A program made the translations under genes and the position numbers. Source: Euperipatoides rowelli (taxonomy: Eukaryota > Onychophora > Udeonychophora > Euonychophora > Peripatopsidae). From it: 12,808 nt of DNA. The stretch lies in NCBI GenBank assembly GCA_003024985.2, contig PXIH01S0010911.1; one strand, written 5' to 3'. Below the pieces are notes generated by a model. It had not been told where the DNA came from. It worked only from the letters and a program-made list of their open reading frames with translations, and searched no databases. Below, piece by piece: positions 1 to 9,575 of the stretch (its first letter is position 1; every line of letters begins with the position of its first letter).

Positions 1-485
1 TTTAAAAAGTAAAATTTTTTTAATATATTAATTTAGTAGCATTTAATGACTATTACACATTAAAAAAATAAATCATTACTACAATATTGTAATCTTTTTG
101 TTAATAAAATGTGGCTCTACTATTAAAATGAAGTGCTTATTTCAATATAAAACATAAAGTAATAGTGGTGCAACTTGTAAAAAAAGTGATTAATTATTTT
201 ATCTTTATAAATACCCACTGGCGGTTATATATTAAATTATACTGTAAATCTCTAAGCATAATACAGTATATTTAACCCTAATGCAGTAAGGATAAACAAT
301 CATTACTCCTTAGTCAAAGATATGAAAGATGGCGAAGGACTAAAAAGAAAGTTATACTTAAAAGCTACTTCAAATTATAATGAAAAAAAATGTTCATTAT
401 ATTTACCTTTTTTTTTTAATAATAACTTTTTATAGTAGAACATTAACAATTTTCAGTTTTTATTAGCACATGATAAAAAAAAAAG
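1..485. other. AT-rich region with no gene seen
   Basis: No convincing gene. A 37-codon plus-strand frame at 322-435 starts with an ATG, but its second half is poly-Phe/Asn from a T/A run, so I treat it as chance. The stretch also holds a perfect 9-bp inverted repeat (TATACTGTA at 238-246, TACAGTATA at 262-270, 15-nt loop). Confidence 0.6.
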
Positions 486-756
486 ACAGCTTGACATTTT
501 CAAATTTTTCTCATCTACATAAATCTCCAGAGGTTACTCTTGATACTGCATTTCATTGTGCTCACAGTTTCATCCTGTTCATTCTAAAGATGAGTGTGGG
601 AAACTTTAGTCCATAACTCTTCAACTTAGCATTTTGAAAAGCTGCTTCAAAATCCAAAAGGATCAAAATAATCCTTTCTTTTTTATTTAGGAGGGGGTTA
701 AAAAAGATCCTCAGGATTTTGTTACAAACTGTTATGCAGAAAGAAGAGCCAAATGG
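486..756 (-). pseudogene. LINE-type reverse transcriptase fragment, decayed (tentative)
   Basis: On the minus strand a frame without an ATG runs from 756 to a TGA at 562. It reads LNKKERIILILLDFEAAFQ over its middle. LLDFEAAF (637-660) fits RT motif A, hydrophobic-hydrophobic-D-F-x-x-A-F, which in LINE polymerases carries the first catalytic aspartate. The Asp usually following AF is Gln here. After two stops, the stretch at about 486-552 reads AVSRVTSGDL and, past a third stop, EKFENVKL. That resembles the segment just before the usual GVRQG block of LINE RTs, but GVRQG is absent and an A-rich tract interrupts the sequence at 474-484. What I see is the motif and the three stops; assignment to a LINE is inference from family knowledge. 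A plus-strand frame (690-867) overlaps and competes with this reading. If correct, this is a 5'- and 3'-truncated dead copy. Confidence 0.35.
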
Positions 757-1111
757 TCAATTTTAGTGACTTGCTTGATTGTTTCTGCTCAAACCTGTGG
801 TGAATACTGTATTGTTTCGTCTTGCAGAGGTTTTCTAACTTTTTTAATCCTTCTAAAGGGCGAATAAAAGGTGTTCTTTTTTATTTTCTCCCATACCTCA
901 TTAGCAATTTTTACAAATAATAATTAAAGATTGAAAGTAGATAAAGCTAAAATTATAAAATACTGAAACACACAAAAAATAAGGGCAAAAAAACATTGTA
1001 AAGTATTGTTAAATCGTATTTTCTCAAATTCAAAAACTGAATGTCAAAAAGTACTCTTAATAAAAAAATAAATTTAAAAAAGGTGAGCTATCTTAGTATT
1101 TACCATTTCAG

Positions 1112-1326
1112 GTATTGAAGGCAGGAAGCAAGATCTAGAATTGTATACTATAGCCCCTAAATCTTTAAAAGAAAATGCAAACAAAATAGTAAAAAAAAAA
1201 AAAACTATAAAACATTGTGCTTCTTCTGAAGACTTAGCAAAAATGATCATATCGCAAATTTCAATTTCCTCACCTTCTATCATGCCAAACAAATGTATTA
1301 TCTTCAAGCCAGTAATTTATATATGA
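1112..1326 (+). CDS. Possible terminal exon, unrecognised protein
   Basis: A plus-strand frame is open from a candidate splice acceptor (ttaccatttcag, ending 1111) to a TGA at 1324-1326, about 71 codons. It starts with two bases of a split codon and has no early ATG, so it would be an internal-to-terminal exon. The peptide is hydrophilic and Lys-rich: EGRKQDLELYTIAPK near the start, a KKKK run from a 14-A homopolymer at about 1191-1204, then SSEDLAKMII. I recognise no family. A possible ATTAAA polyadenylation hexamer lies at 1472-1477, rather far downstream. In DNA this AT-rich, frames of this length arise by chance, so the acceptor and the mixed composition are the only support. Confidence 0.2.
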
Positions 1327-2790
1327 TTTATACCATATTTGTGGCTGAGATAAATGTCAAACACTTTCTCGTAACTTTTTACCATCCTCCACCCACCCCG
1401 GTCACAAAATGACAAATTTTACAGCCCCTACTTTCTCTTGTCATGAGACGTTAAATAATTTGTAAATTTTAATTAAAAATGTAATTTCAATTTTGACCAA
1501 AACAACAAAGATAAACATTCAAACTTTTTAATTATGTGTGAAAGCTTAATTAGCCTACTATAAATTTAAAATCTAAAAAATTGTGGGGGGGATTGAAAAA
1601 GGTGATGTCACATTTTGATGACTCTCCTTCCGCCAAAAACACACAATTAATTCTCCCTCCCCCAAACAATATTGGTATTTTAACCCATAAAACAGGTGCC
1701 ATCTTGATTATGAATATGAAGCATTTACTGTAAATGCAATTCATTTTATTTTTTTAAATATTTGTTTAGAATTTATATTTCATCAATTAGTTATACCACA
1801 AATTTTGGCATTTTTTTTAAAACTTATTAGTCAGGCTATCTGCAGTATGTATAAATATAAAATTATTTCATATGTATATATACATAAATAGTAAACATTT
1901 CAAAAAAAATTTAATTATCCATAATTTATAGTCATTATGACTGACAGTATCAAAGTGCTGCAGTTAAGAAATACTTTTCTTGTTCTTTATAGTGATATTA
2001 AATTTTGTCACTAAATCTTCAAAAATATTATCATAATGTATCAATAAAAATATGGGCCAAATTTCATTAAAACAAACTGATTGCAGCTCAGGCAGATTTT
2101 CAGTTTTCACTCTGAGCATGCGTAGTCACCATTGGGTTAAGCTAGTCAATTGTAATAAAAATATATAGGGCCTAATGGTAATTTAATCTAATTTTTTAAC
2201 ACAAATAATCAGTTATAGGATTTATGAGCTCAAAAAAACTGTTATGCCTATGGTTTGTATTTTTAAATTTTCTTACCTCCTAGCTCTATCAATTGGGTAA
2301 AAGTATTTCAGTAACTATATTATGGAGTATTATTTGATTTATAGGCCTGCAAAATTTATGATTTGCCTGCTCTTAATTAAGGAGCTAATGGGTTAAATGA
2401 ATTACTTTAAGTAAGCTGAACTTTTAAAAGTTTGAAATTAAAATCTTCCCCAAACTTTTTATTTACTCAAAAGTTTCTACAGAAGAGATTCTAGTCCTAG
2501 AAGAATTTTAAATTCTTTTTTTGCTCAAATCTTGACTAAATTGCAACATGTACTTCAAAATAAGCTTTTCTATAGAATTCCTTAGCAGTCTGAAAAATTG
2601 ATAAGAATTTCTGGTCCCTATTTCTTCACCTTGGAAGTTCAGAATAAACCAGTAATCCATCTATTTCTGTTGTTGATAGTTGGTAGCCAGAAAAGACTTA
2701 ATATCTGAAAATAAAATGACTAATTTTTACTCATTTCACAAGGGACTGACCTTCAAAAGCTGAAGTAATTAAATTATGTATAGCTCTATA
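1327..2790. other. Gene-free AT-rich stretch
   Basis: I see no convincing coding region here. It contains C- and G-rich patches at 1387-1400, 1583-1590 and about 1653-1664. The patch near 1570-1705 (gtgatgtcacattttgatgactc) looks like degraded repeat sequence. An open minus-strand frame at 1550-1744 lies over that patch and has no splice context or recognisable domain. TAGCCTA (1551) and TAGGCCT (2342) words occur here. Confidence 0.5.
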
Positions 2791-3050
2791 CAGGGATTCT
2801 CAACCAGAGGACTGCAGTCCTGATCCAAACTGTTGAATGATATTATATGCAACACATGAAAGTTATGGTGAAACATTTAAGACCAGGAAATATTCTATTG
2901 TAGTCACAAATGTAATTTTAAAACACCAGAATTGTTACCAATTTCAAAATAAATTAAAGGTCACACAAAATGGATTTTTTAATTATTTTTTTATGATTTC
3001 ATTTCAAAGAAAATTATTCAAAAAAATAATTCCACTTGGTTAAAAACAAA
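2791..3050 (+). mobile_element. hAT-like non-autonomous element (MITE), copy 1
   Basis: The left end reads CAGGGATTCTCAACC at 2791-2805, the form of terminal repeat seen in Charlie/Ac-type hAT elements (CAGxGxTTCTCAACC). A degenerate counterpart, GGTTAAAAAC, lies at 3039-3048. The internal block 2953-3034 matches, in inverted orientation, the second copy at 4860-4937, including a perfect 28-base core that begins ATTAAAGGTCACACAAAA. AGAATTGTTACCAATTT (about 2929-2945) also has a counterpart in copy 2. The length of about 260 bp and lack of a transposase indicate a passively mobilised element. The open frame at 2837-3043 lies wholly inside it and is not a gene. I could not establish a clear 8-bp target duplication, and the right boundary is uncertain by about 10 bp. 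Confidence 0.55.
2808..2821. repeat. Perfect 14-bp palindrome near the hAT-like terminus
   Basis: AGGACTGCAGTCCT is its own reverse complement and sits 17 bases inside the left tip of the hAT-like element. Subterminal palindromes are common in such elements and may help bind transposase; that role is inference. Confidence 0.6.
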
Positions 3051-3059
3051 ATTCCAAAA

Positions 3060-4045
3060 TATAAAAGTTATTTAAAAATTAAATTTATAAGTTAATCCTT
3101 TAAGCTCCTCTCCCTTTGTATGGTAGTGCTAAAAGTATCCTGTAGATAGGATTGATTGTAAGTAATTGATGACATCATAAGTAAACGAGATACTGTAAGT
3201 TACTTATTACAATTGTAGAAAAGATGGGTATTTTAATTAATATATTATATATAGCACAAAATATTATATAATAAATTTGGTCTTTTTCTTTCATTACATA
3301 TCATTTTTTATTACTCTATATTTCCAATTAAGAATTTACATTTTGATTTCATGTCTTTAGAAATGTTGAAAAATGGGAAGTCTGTAACGTTTGGCCGAAT
3401 ATAGTGAAACTACAACTGGAATGTAGGGTAAAAGCTAATCTATGCATTAAAAAAAATAAAATAAAGGCAAATTGTTAGAATTTACGGATTATACTATCTG
3501 AATGATTTCAGTATTATTAACGCTCTTTGGTTTGATAATATCGGCAGAAACTAATTACAATTCAGAGCTTAAAAAAAAAAGTGTCTTAAGCCTATCACTT
3601 TTTTTTTACTGCTATGTTAACTATTATTTTTCAGACAAACACATGCTAACCATATCCTATTAATTATTGTATTAAAAAAATGTGCGCCTTTGTTAAAATT
3701 TAGGGTTAGGGGCTATATTTGATTTCAATTGTATAATGTAGGCTACTTCGATTTTCTTCTTTTAATAAACCAAATAATAATATCGGCAAGTAAGGCCTGG
3801 GATGAATAGGTTATGATAGATGGCCCACTCTACTGTAAGATATTATCAATAATTTTGTACTTAATTATTTTTCTAGCTTCTAATAATTGTAGGTAAATCG
3901 TGTAGCGATTTATTACATAAGCAAAATAATATTGTATTTATATTCACCGAATACAAAATAATTTTTACTTTTAGTACATCAATTTTTTAAAGCTTCATAC
4001 TGATATTCTTTATTTAAATATGTTTACTTAGCTTATAATATGAGT
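3060..4045. other. Gene-free AT-rich stretch
   Basis: No coding region or element boundary seen. It contains several A/T homopolymers and two copies of the short word ATAATATCGGCA (about 3535 and 3777). A TAGGCTA word is at 3739-3745 and AGGCCT at about 3793. Confidence 0.5.
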
Positions 4046-4051
4046 ACAGTA

Positions 4052-4059
4052 TATAAAAG
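4052..4059 (+). promoter_or_regulatory. Candidate TATA box
   Basis: TATAAAAG is an optimal metazoan TATA element. Candidate start sites are CCAGTCT (4068-4074), which fits the initiator pattern YYANWYY but is only 18 bases downstream, and TTCATCC (4086-4092) at the more usual distance of about 37. An ATG with A at -3 follows at 4115. In DNA this AT-rich a TATAAAAG can be accidental; the exon-like sequence immediately downstream raises its interest. Confidence 0.3.
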
Positions 4060-4071
4060 TAAATAAACCAG

Positions 4072-4157
4072 TCTGTGTGCAAGTGTTCATCCATAATTAC
4101 GGTGCCATCAGAAGATGAAGATCCGACACTATCGTTCTCAGCCAAGAAGTCAAATTG
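4072..4157 (+). CDS. Candidate exon with strong splice donor, unrecognised
   Basis: This 86-base segment is clearly less AT-rich than its surroundings and ends at a strong donor, TTG|GTAAGG. Read as an internal exon after the AG at 4070-4071, one frame is fully open and includes TVPSEDEDPTLSFSAKKSN. Read as a first exon, the ATG at 4115 (AGAAGATGA context) opens MKIRHYRSQPRSQIG up to the same donor, with the TATA box at 4052 upstream. Unspliced, that frame stops after 22 codons. The minus strand is also open through the same bases, about 75 codons including FDFLAENDSVGSSSSDGTV, but lacks an AG acceptor next to it. I recognise no family. At least one of these frames may be real, or the segment may be coding-derived repeat DNA. 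Confidence 0.3.
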
Positions 4158-4370
4158 GTAAGGAAAGGAAGTATCACTCTTAGAATTGTATAGGCTAGTT
4201 AAAATATCTTGACAGTTTAATTATACCAACTTACTTTTTGCCTATGATCCTATCTTTATTTTGTTTCAGACAATTTAAATGGTTTGCTTTCATATATATT
4301 TGATCATTTGAATTTGTATCTTTTGATTAAGAAACTTTGATATTCTTTTGTCTATTAAAATATTTAGTTA

Positions 4371-4424
4371 AATATGTTTTACGATTGGATTAATGTAAAT
4401 ATGTTTTACGATTGGATTAATGTA
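4371..4424. repeat. Perfect 27-bp tandem duplication
   Basis: Two head-to-tail copies of a 27-base unit (4371-4397 and 4398-4424; begins AATATGTTTTACGATTGG) are identical with no mismatch. In old, decayed sequence this points to a recent duplication such as replication slippage. No third copy is visible. Confidence 0.9.
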
Positions 4425-4813
4425 AGATTAACCTAAACACTGTGATGGGGGAGGGATGGCAGGCTGGTTAAAACCATGTCTATCTCTTTCAATCTATCAC
4501 ACTCTTTTGAATTTTAATTAATTTGATTTATTTATGTAATCAATTACTTTATAATAATAAAATATTTGTTTTAAAAAAATATTTTTGCCATCCATAATGA
4601 GTTAAATTAATTATATTAACAGAAAGAATTGAACTTGACAGATCCATGGATAATGTACTGTAGGTTGTTTCTAATCTATGCAATGAAAGATTTCTAATTT
4701 TGTGCTAATGTTTATAACTGATCACATCACAAAATAACCTCAGACCCAATGAATCATTCATAATTACCCCTGACTTAAGTAGAAATATTTCTTAATTTCA
4801 TTTCTTAATAACA

Positions 4814-4855
4814 TTTTTTTTTTTTTTTTTGGGGGGGGGGGGGGTTTTTTTTTTT
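4814..4855. repeat. T17-G14-T11 homopolymer block
   Basis: Seventeen T, then fourteen G, then eleven T in uninterrupted succession. The block sits where the terminal repeat of the minus-strand hAT-like copy should be; on that strand it reads A11-C14-A17, so the run may have grown from the AACCCC of a hAT tip. The G14 run could form a quadruplex and is also prone to sequencing error. Confidence 0.85.
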
Positions 4856-5201
4856 AAACTGGAATTATTTTAAATAAATTTCTTTGAAAAAGAAATCTTA
4901 AAAAAAAAAAAAAAATCCATTTTGTGTGACCTTTAATATATTTATTTATTCCAATCATATTTATTCAATCAAGAGAATAAATAAATTTGTATGCCTATAT
5001 TTTAAATTATGGTTATGTAATGGTATTTTTTGTTAAGTATAGTGATGGGCATATATAATGAAATTAGAAATTGTATAATTTGGTAACAGTTCTAAAATAA
5101 TTTTACAATAAATGCAGATCATGGAATTTTTTTTTTTTTTTTGGTAAATTAGGCCTAGTATTTTTTTTTTTACCACATTATAAAAAGGTTGAGAAAACTT
5201 G
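4845..5201 (-). mobile_element. hAT-like non-autonomous element (MITE), copy 2
   Basis: On the minus strand the element begins at 5201 with CAAGTTTTCTCAACC, a diverged form of the copy 1 tip (TTCTCAACC is identical). The eight bases before it on that strand, ATTTAGAG, fit the Ac/Charlie target-duplication preference nTCTAGAn with one mismatch. The block 4860-4937 matches copy 1 at 2953-3034 at roughly 85% by eye, including a perfect 28-base core. The ACTGTTACCAAATT segment (near 5080) also aligns with copy 1. Relative to copy 1 this copy has about 100-120 extra bases between those two matching segments, around 4938-5060, plus long A/T expansions at 4900-4915 and 5127-5142. The far end dissolves into the T-G-T block. 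No coding capacity is visible. Confidence 0.5.
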
Positions 5202-7445
5202 CTCTAAATAATCAATTATGATCAAAATTTTTCTTCCAACTTCAATTCTAAAGAAGAAGAAAAAAGTAATTTGTCCAATTCACAGCTACACCATTCTCTC
5301 TCTCATTGAAATACCATATATTTTTGTGATATGGAAGCTAAATCTTCTTCATGAACTGTCGGTGTGATAAAATAAAATAAATACTTATATAGATTATCTA
5401 ATGCTTTTTGGCATTGACCACGACAGTTATCCAAACTCAATATGTGTAACCTGAACTAATGCAGTTATTATATCAGCTGAAGTGAACATTGTACAGTTCA
5501 AAAACTTCAATGACATTGTATTCAAATAATGAACACAAAAGATCACTTGCACATTGAATGAATCTTTTGATTGATTCATTATTGAGTATCAATTGTGAAA
5601 TATATATCATCAAAATTCCTTCTCAACTCTTATTGGCAAGACTTGATTTTTAGTACAGGTATTTCAATCTTTAGAAGTAAAATATTTGTGAATTTTTTTT
5701 TCCTAACAATTTACAATTTTAGGCTCATTCTGTTTGCAAATAAACAGCTATATGAAATTTCTGTACAACTTCACTTTCTGGTACAAACTCATTTTATTTA
5801 AAATAGGCCTATAGAACTCCCATTGGGAGTAGAGAATCTAAGCTTGAGTATCGAATACTTGTAATTTGTAAATCTTTTTTGGTACTGAGCCTGCTGCAGG
5901 TTTTAGTTAAAAAACATATAGCTTTATTTCATTGCCTGCTTGCATGTTTTAGTAAGAAAGTTAATCATATAGACTTGGGAGTTTTAGCAGACGTTTAACT
6001 AATTTCATGAACCTACTTGTTTTTTTAATTAGGTAAAAAAAAAAGTATTTTTTTGCTTTTCTTGTATGTTTTAATGCTAGTAATGAGCTTACATCCATGT
6101 TTTATTTAGGCAGCTAGATCACAGAAATACATGACTGTAATAATATATGTTTTAACTTTAGTTCATGAGATTACATAATTGTCTGCTTATTTAAATCTTA
6201 GTAGTCTATGATGTCAAACCATTAATCACAAAAACAACAGAATCTCAATGAAAGTGAACTTGCCTGGATATTATATGAAATTCTTTAAATGAGCTAAAAA
6301 TGAAGGATATGCACTAACTTGGCAAATAAAAATGTTTAAGTTTGGTGATGCAGTACTCGGCGATGATGTAGTTTCAGAAATTGGGGCATGAAATAGACTG
6401 CACACATACTTGGAATGACACACTTCATCAGCATTTTATGGTATAGTAGTTATACACTTGAATTAATTAATGACTACACTGTACATAGAAATTCAGATAA
6501 CTTATAAAAAGTTCTCATTGATTATTATTTATTACAATCATTAAGAAAACACTCAGAATGAAATAATTCAAGAGAGTCTGGATGAAGATATGTAGTTTAC
6601 CACAATTTCAACATCCATCATGTTGATGCAGTCAATATGGCAAACATTTTTCAATCTAAACTGTTTATTTCTAAATAGTCTTCAAATTAGGTTGTCAATC
6701 AAATTACTATTTAGTGGTTGAAATCTTGCTATTGATAAATGATAAAATAAATTGTCTAATGTAAACTAGATCCACTAGTGTTTCATAAAATTCAACAAAG
6801 CACTATCAATATTGGTATTTGTTTGTTTATTTTTGTCATGAACCAATTTGATAGTTTAACACCAACCATGGATTTCTTCTTATATTGATAAATAATATTA
6901 GGCTAAGAAATAACATGTTTTTCTCCTGGTGTTAGTTTCACTTAGCATTATCAAATGGGTGAATAGATACTGTGGTGGTAGTCATAATAATAATAAAATT
7001 GTCATTCCATTTGGCAATTAGTCATCACTTCTTTATAGCAAGCAAAACCAAAATCATAAGGTTTCTTGATTTTGTTTTGGTGGTGTTTTTTTACCATCTG
7101 CATTTGTTTAAAGAGGGCAGGTTATCATATAGTAATATCTTACCGCTCCAGTTGCAAAAAACAAAGCATTTATCCATCAATCTATATTTTTTTTTAAAAA
7201 ATGTTAGTAAGCTGGTGTAATAACAATGTGGAAATAAATCATGCCCAACTTGAGCTCCTAAATGCAATCTTCCTTCTTCTCTTTGATATTTGCTTTTCCA
7301 TATGCATTGGCCAATAAGTAGCCTAAAGCTACAAACCTCAAGTTTTCCTCATAAACATTTTTAAATAATGGCACTCAAAATATGGAACTATTTCTTATTT
7401 ATTATTGTTATTCTGGTTTTACAAATTTTAGAAGTGATATTATTA
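5202..7445. other. Long gene-poor stretch
   Basis: No gene I can support. An 82-codon plus-strand frame at 6972-7220 and a 68-codon frame at 5595-5801 are rich in Phe, Ile, Leu and Lys, as expected of translated AT-rich DNA, and have no domain or splice context. A short frame ending GDAVLGDDVVSEIGA (about 6334-6391) is less AT-like but also stands alone. A hairpin lies at 5557-5580 (AATGAATC / GATTCATT, 8-nt loop), and a TAGGCCTA octamer at 5804-5811. Confidence 0.5.
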
Positions 7446-7722
7446 TTATTTATGAAAGTGAGAAGGATTTATATCATCAGAAGTATAGTTTTTAAATGGC
7501 AGCGGATCATTTGAACTAGCCATTCTAATGGTATGTAATTCTACACCACCCAGAATCCACAATGCTTTATGTAGTATTTGACCTATGTCACTACTTCATC
7601 TGTGTTACGATCAACATTTGTTGGTATCAAAACAATTTCTGCATTTCTATCACCACTTCAGGATGATCTTTGAAAACCAAATAAACTTTCTGGAAGCATT
7701 TGTGCTCTACAGGCGAGCCCAT
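7446..7722 (-). pseudogene. Candidate terminal exon or its remnant, unrecognised
   Basis: On the minus strand a good acceptor (cttcctctcatttcag) ends at 7723. Downstream of it two frames are open. One reads GLACRAQMLPESLFGFQ to a TGA at 7658-7660, then continues in the same frame as DRNAEIVLIPTNVDRNTDEV until a TAG at 7583-7585. The other reads MGSPVEHKCFQKVYLVF and on to HPEVVIEMQKLF before a TGA. In a third frame, 7595 down to a TAA at 7446-7448 gives about 49 codons including LHKALWILGGVELHTIRMA and DPLPFKNYTSDDINPSHFHK. The composition is far more protein-like than nearby AT-rich frames. It could be a terminal exon with 3' UTR, or a coding segment broken by a stop and a frameshift. It pairs in phase with the candidate exon at 9576-9666. 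I recognise no protein family. Confidence 0.3.
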
Positions 7723-9575
7723 CTGAAATGAGAGGAAGTTAGAGATTTAGTCATTTAGTTCACATAAATAATTCTTCATATATTGCAATATGCCAGCAAT
7801 TTAAAACAATTGCATATGGTCTTACATCCTATAAACATAAATCTTATATTTTTTTAAAAATATAGAGCCTATTAAAATTATTAACAAATAGTACGGAGCT
7901 ATTTCTTTTAATTCAAAGATAATTTTAAAGTTACATTTATCAAGCACTAAGTTACTTTCAATTTATACAGGTGGTTCCCTAATTATGTATGCAATGTGTT
8001 TTTGAAAACAAGTATTTAAGTTAAATGTAAGTTAAATCCAACAATAGACTTGCATGCAAAATGCGGGTTCCATTCCAAACAGAAAGAAAAAATATTACAA
8101 ATTCCTAATTATGCTACAAATGTTTATTTTTATTCAACATTATTTTGATTTTTATGAATAAACATTTACACAATCATAGATTTAACATTCCTATTACCGG
8201 TACTGCAATTATTATCATCATAGAATGTCATCAAATGTGCAATCTAAGACAAGTGTGTCACCCTTATTTCATACCCAAAGTTTTGTAACAGTGCATACTG
8301 AATAATGTCACTACCATTAATATTTGTTTTGTTTAAAAAAAATTTGCAATGTTATCAGAAAATTACACCTCCTTCACATTTTGTTCATTTGGGTACGGTT
8401 AAAGCATTTCAGATAATACCCGAGTATGTGCACCTCCAACACAATTTTTAACTGTCAAAATTTTTGTGCAATTATATGATTTAACATCATAAACTAGCAT
8501 TACGGTATAGAATTGTATGTGTGCCCCATGTGGATTCTAACAAAATAATATATCTCTACCAATGCTTTTATTGTATTTCGATTCTAAGTAGCAAAGTAGC
8601 CTATAGTAAACAGATAACCTACCATTAAAATAATAGCCTCACTGATAAATTACTGGTCTAATTAAAAACACAGTATACCAACTCAATCAATGTATGGTAT
8701 TTAAAAATGTAAAATAATTTTATTAACTCCTGTTTGACATGATGACAAAAGTCACTAAAATGTTCAGAGTCCCTCATATTCAATGCTAAAGTAATTCAAA
8801 AGGTTCAATAAATTTAATATGAAAAATTGCTAGATGTCTATTCTTTCCAGGTTAAATAAAGCAGTGTTACCATTAAATTAGGTAGCCTACATTGTAGCAA
8901 AGACAGCTCCTCCTTTTGAAACTAACATTACTGACCAACTGTATATCAATCATTCTTGTTTGGAGTGCTTAATATTAATTTATCTAAAATTTTAGCATAA
9001 CTTTTATTCCCATCAATATTGATCTTATGAGATTTTCTAAAATAATACTAAGCTAACTCAAAAGCTGAGTACACATATTATCTTCTATAAACTCTCAAAA
9101 TTACTAGACATATTGCATATTCCCAGCCAAACCGCAAAATGGAGAACAATAAATTTATTTGTTCAGTGTTTTAGGCTACTGCAATTTCTTTTTGTCAACA
9201 TTGACCTTAAACATAAGCAGGCCCTAAAACAAACACTAACACTGCCAAGTATGCTCAGTAGCATAATACATATAACTGTTTTACTAAGCAATACAATAAA
9301 AAAAAAATCCTAATTAAAACATACAAAGTAGGTTCATAACAAACACTGCTGAGCATGTTCCGATACTAATGCAATTGTTTTACTAAAACATATAAGCAGG
9401 GTAATAAACTAATAATGAAACAGTCCTCTAGAGTCAAGCATGTGTGTCATGACTATCCAACTAAATTAGAACATACAATTTGGGTTTCAAGTCAGATAAG
9501 ATAATCCTATTATACACTAGAGTAGTAGTGTAGTAGCTATCTAAACATAAAATATACTAAAAATTTTCTACTTAC
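7723..9575. other. Candidate intron or repeat interior; no gene seen
   Basis: Bounded on the minus strand by a donor (CAAA|GTAAGT, GT at 9575-9574) and an acceptor (AG at 7724-7723), this 1,853-base stretch would be the intron between the two candidate exons. It contains the left tip of the Tigger-like element at 7968, TACCGGTA at about 8197, TAGCCTA words at 8597 and 8883, and a diverged duplication at 9209-9400. A 66-codon plus-strand frame at 9113-9313 has no domain and I do not call it a gene. Confidence 0.4.
9209..9400 (+). repeat. Diverged short duplication
   Basis: Several words recur in similar order: ACAAACACT at about 9229 and 9339, TATGCTC/CATGTTC, and TGTTTTACTAA at 9277-9287 and 9376-9386. 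ACATAAGCAGG (9211) and ACATATAAGCAGG (9388) also correspond. The spacing varies from 99 to 177 bases, so this is at best an old, rearranged tandem duplication. Confidence 0.3.

Noticed and set aside
1550-1744. 64-codon minus-strand open frame with a Gly-Gly-Gly patch
   Set aside because: The glycines come from a C-rich patch in what looks like degraded repeat sequence; no homology is recognised.
2837-3043. 68-codon plus-strand open frame
   Set aside because: It lies entirely inside the hAT-like MITE copy 1, and the matching region of copy 2 keeps no equivalent frame.
5557-5580. AATGAATC/GATTCATT hairpin as a possible terminator or RNA gene
   Set aside because: An 8-bp stem in eukaryotic AT-rich DNA is unremarkable and has no neighbouring gene to serve.
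5595-5801. 68-codon plus-strand open frame
   Set aside because: Phe/Ile/Leu/Ser-rich translation of AT-rich sequence, with no motif or supporting signals.
6972-7220. 82-codon plus-strand open frame, the longest in the window
   Set aside because: Its composition (Ile, Phe, Leu, Lys, His) is what AT-rich DNA gives by chance; there is no domain, splice context or promoter.
8063-8076. GGTTCCATTCC, close to a Pol III B box (GGTTCGANTCC), hinting at a tRNA or SINE
   Set aside because: No A box lies at the right distance and no cloverleaf can be drawn. The sequence fits the subterminal part of the Tigger-like tip better.
9113-9313. 66-codon plus-strand open frame
   Set aside because: It lacks an ATG at its start, spans the diverged duplication and contains no recognisable domain.
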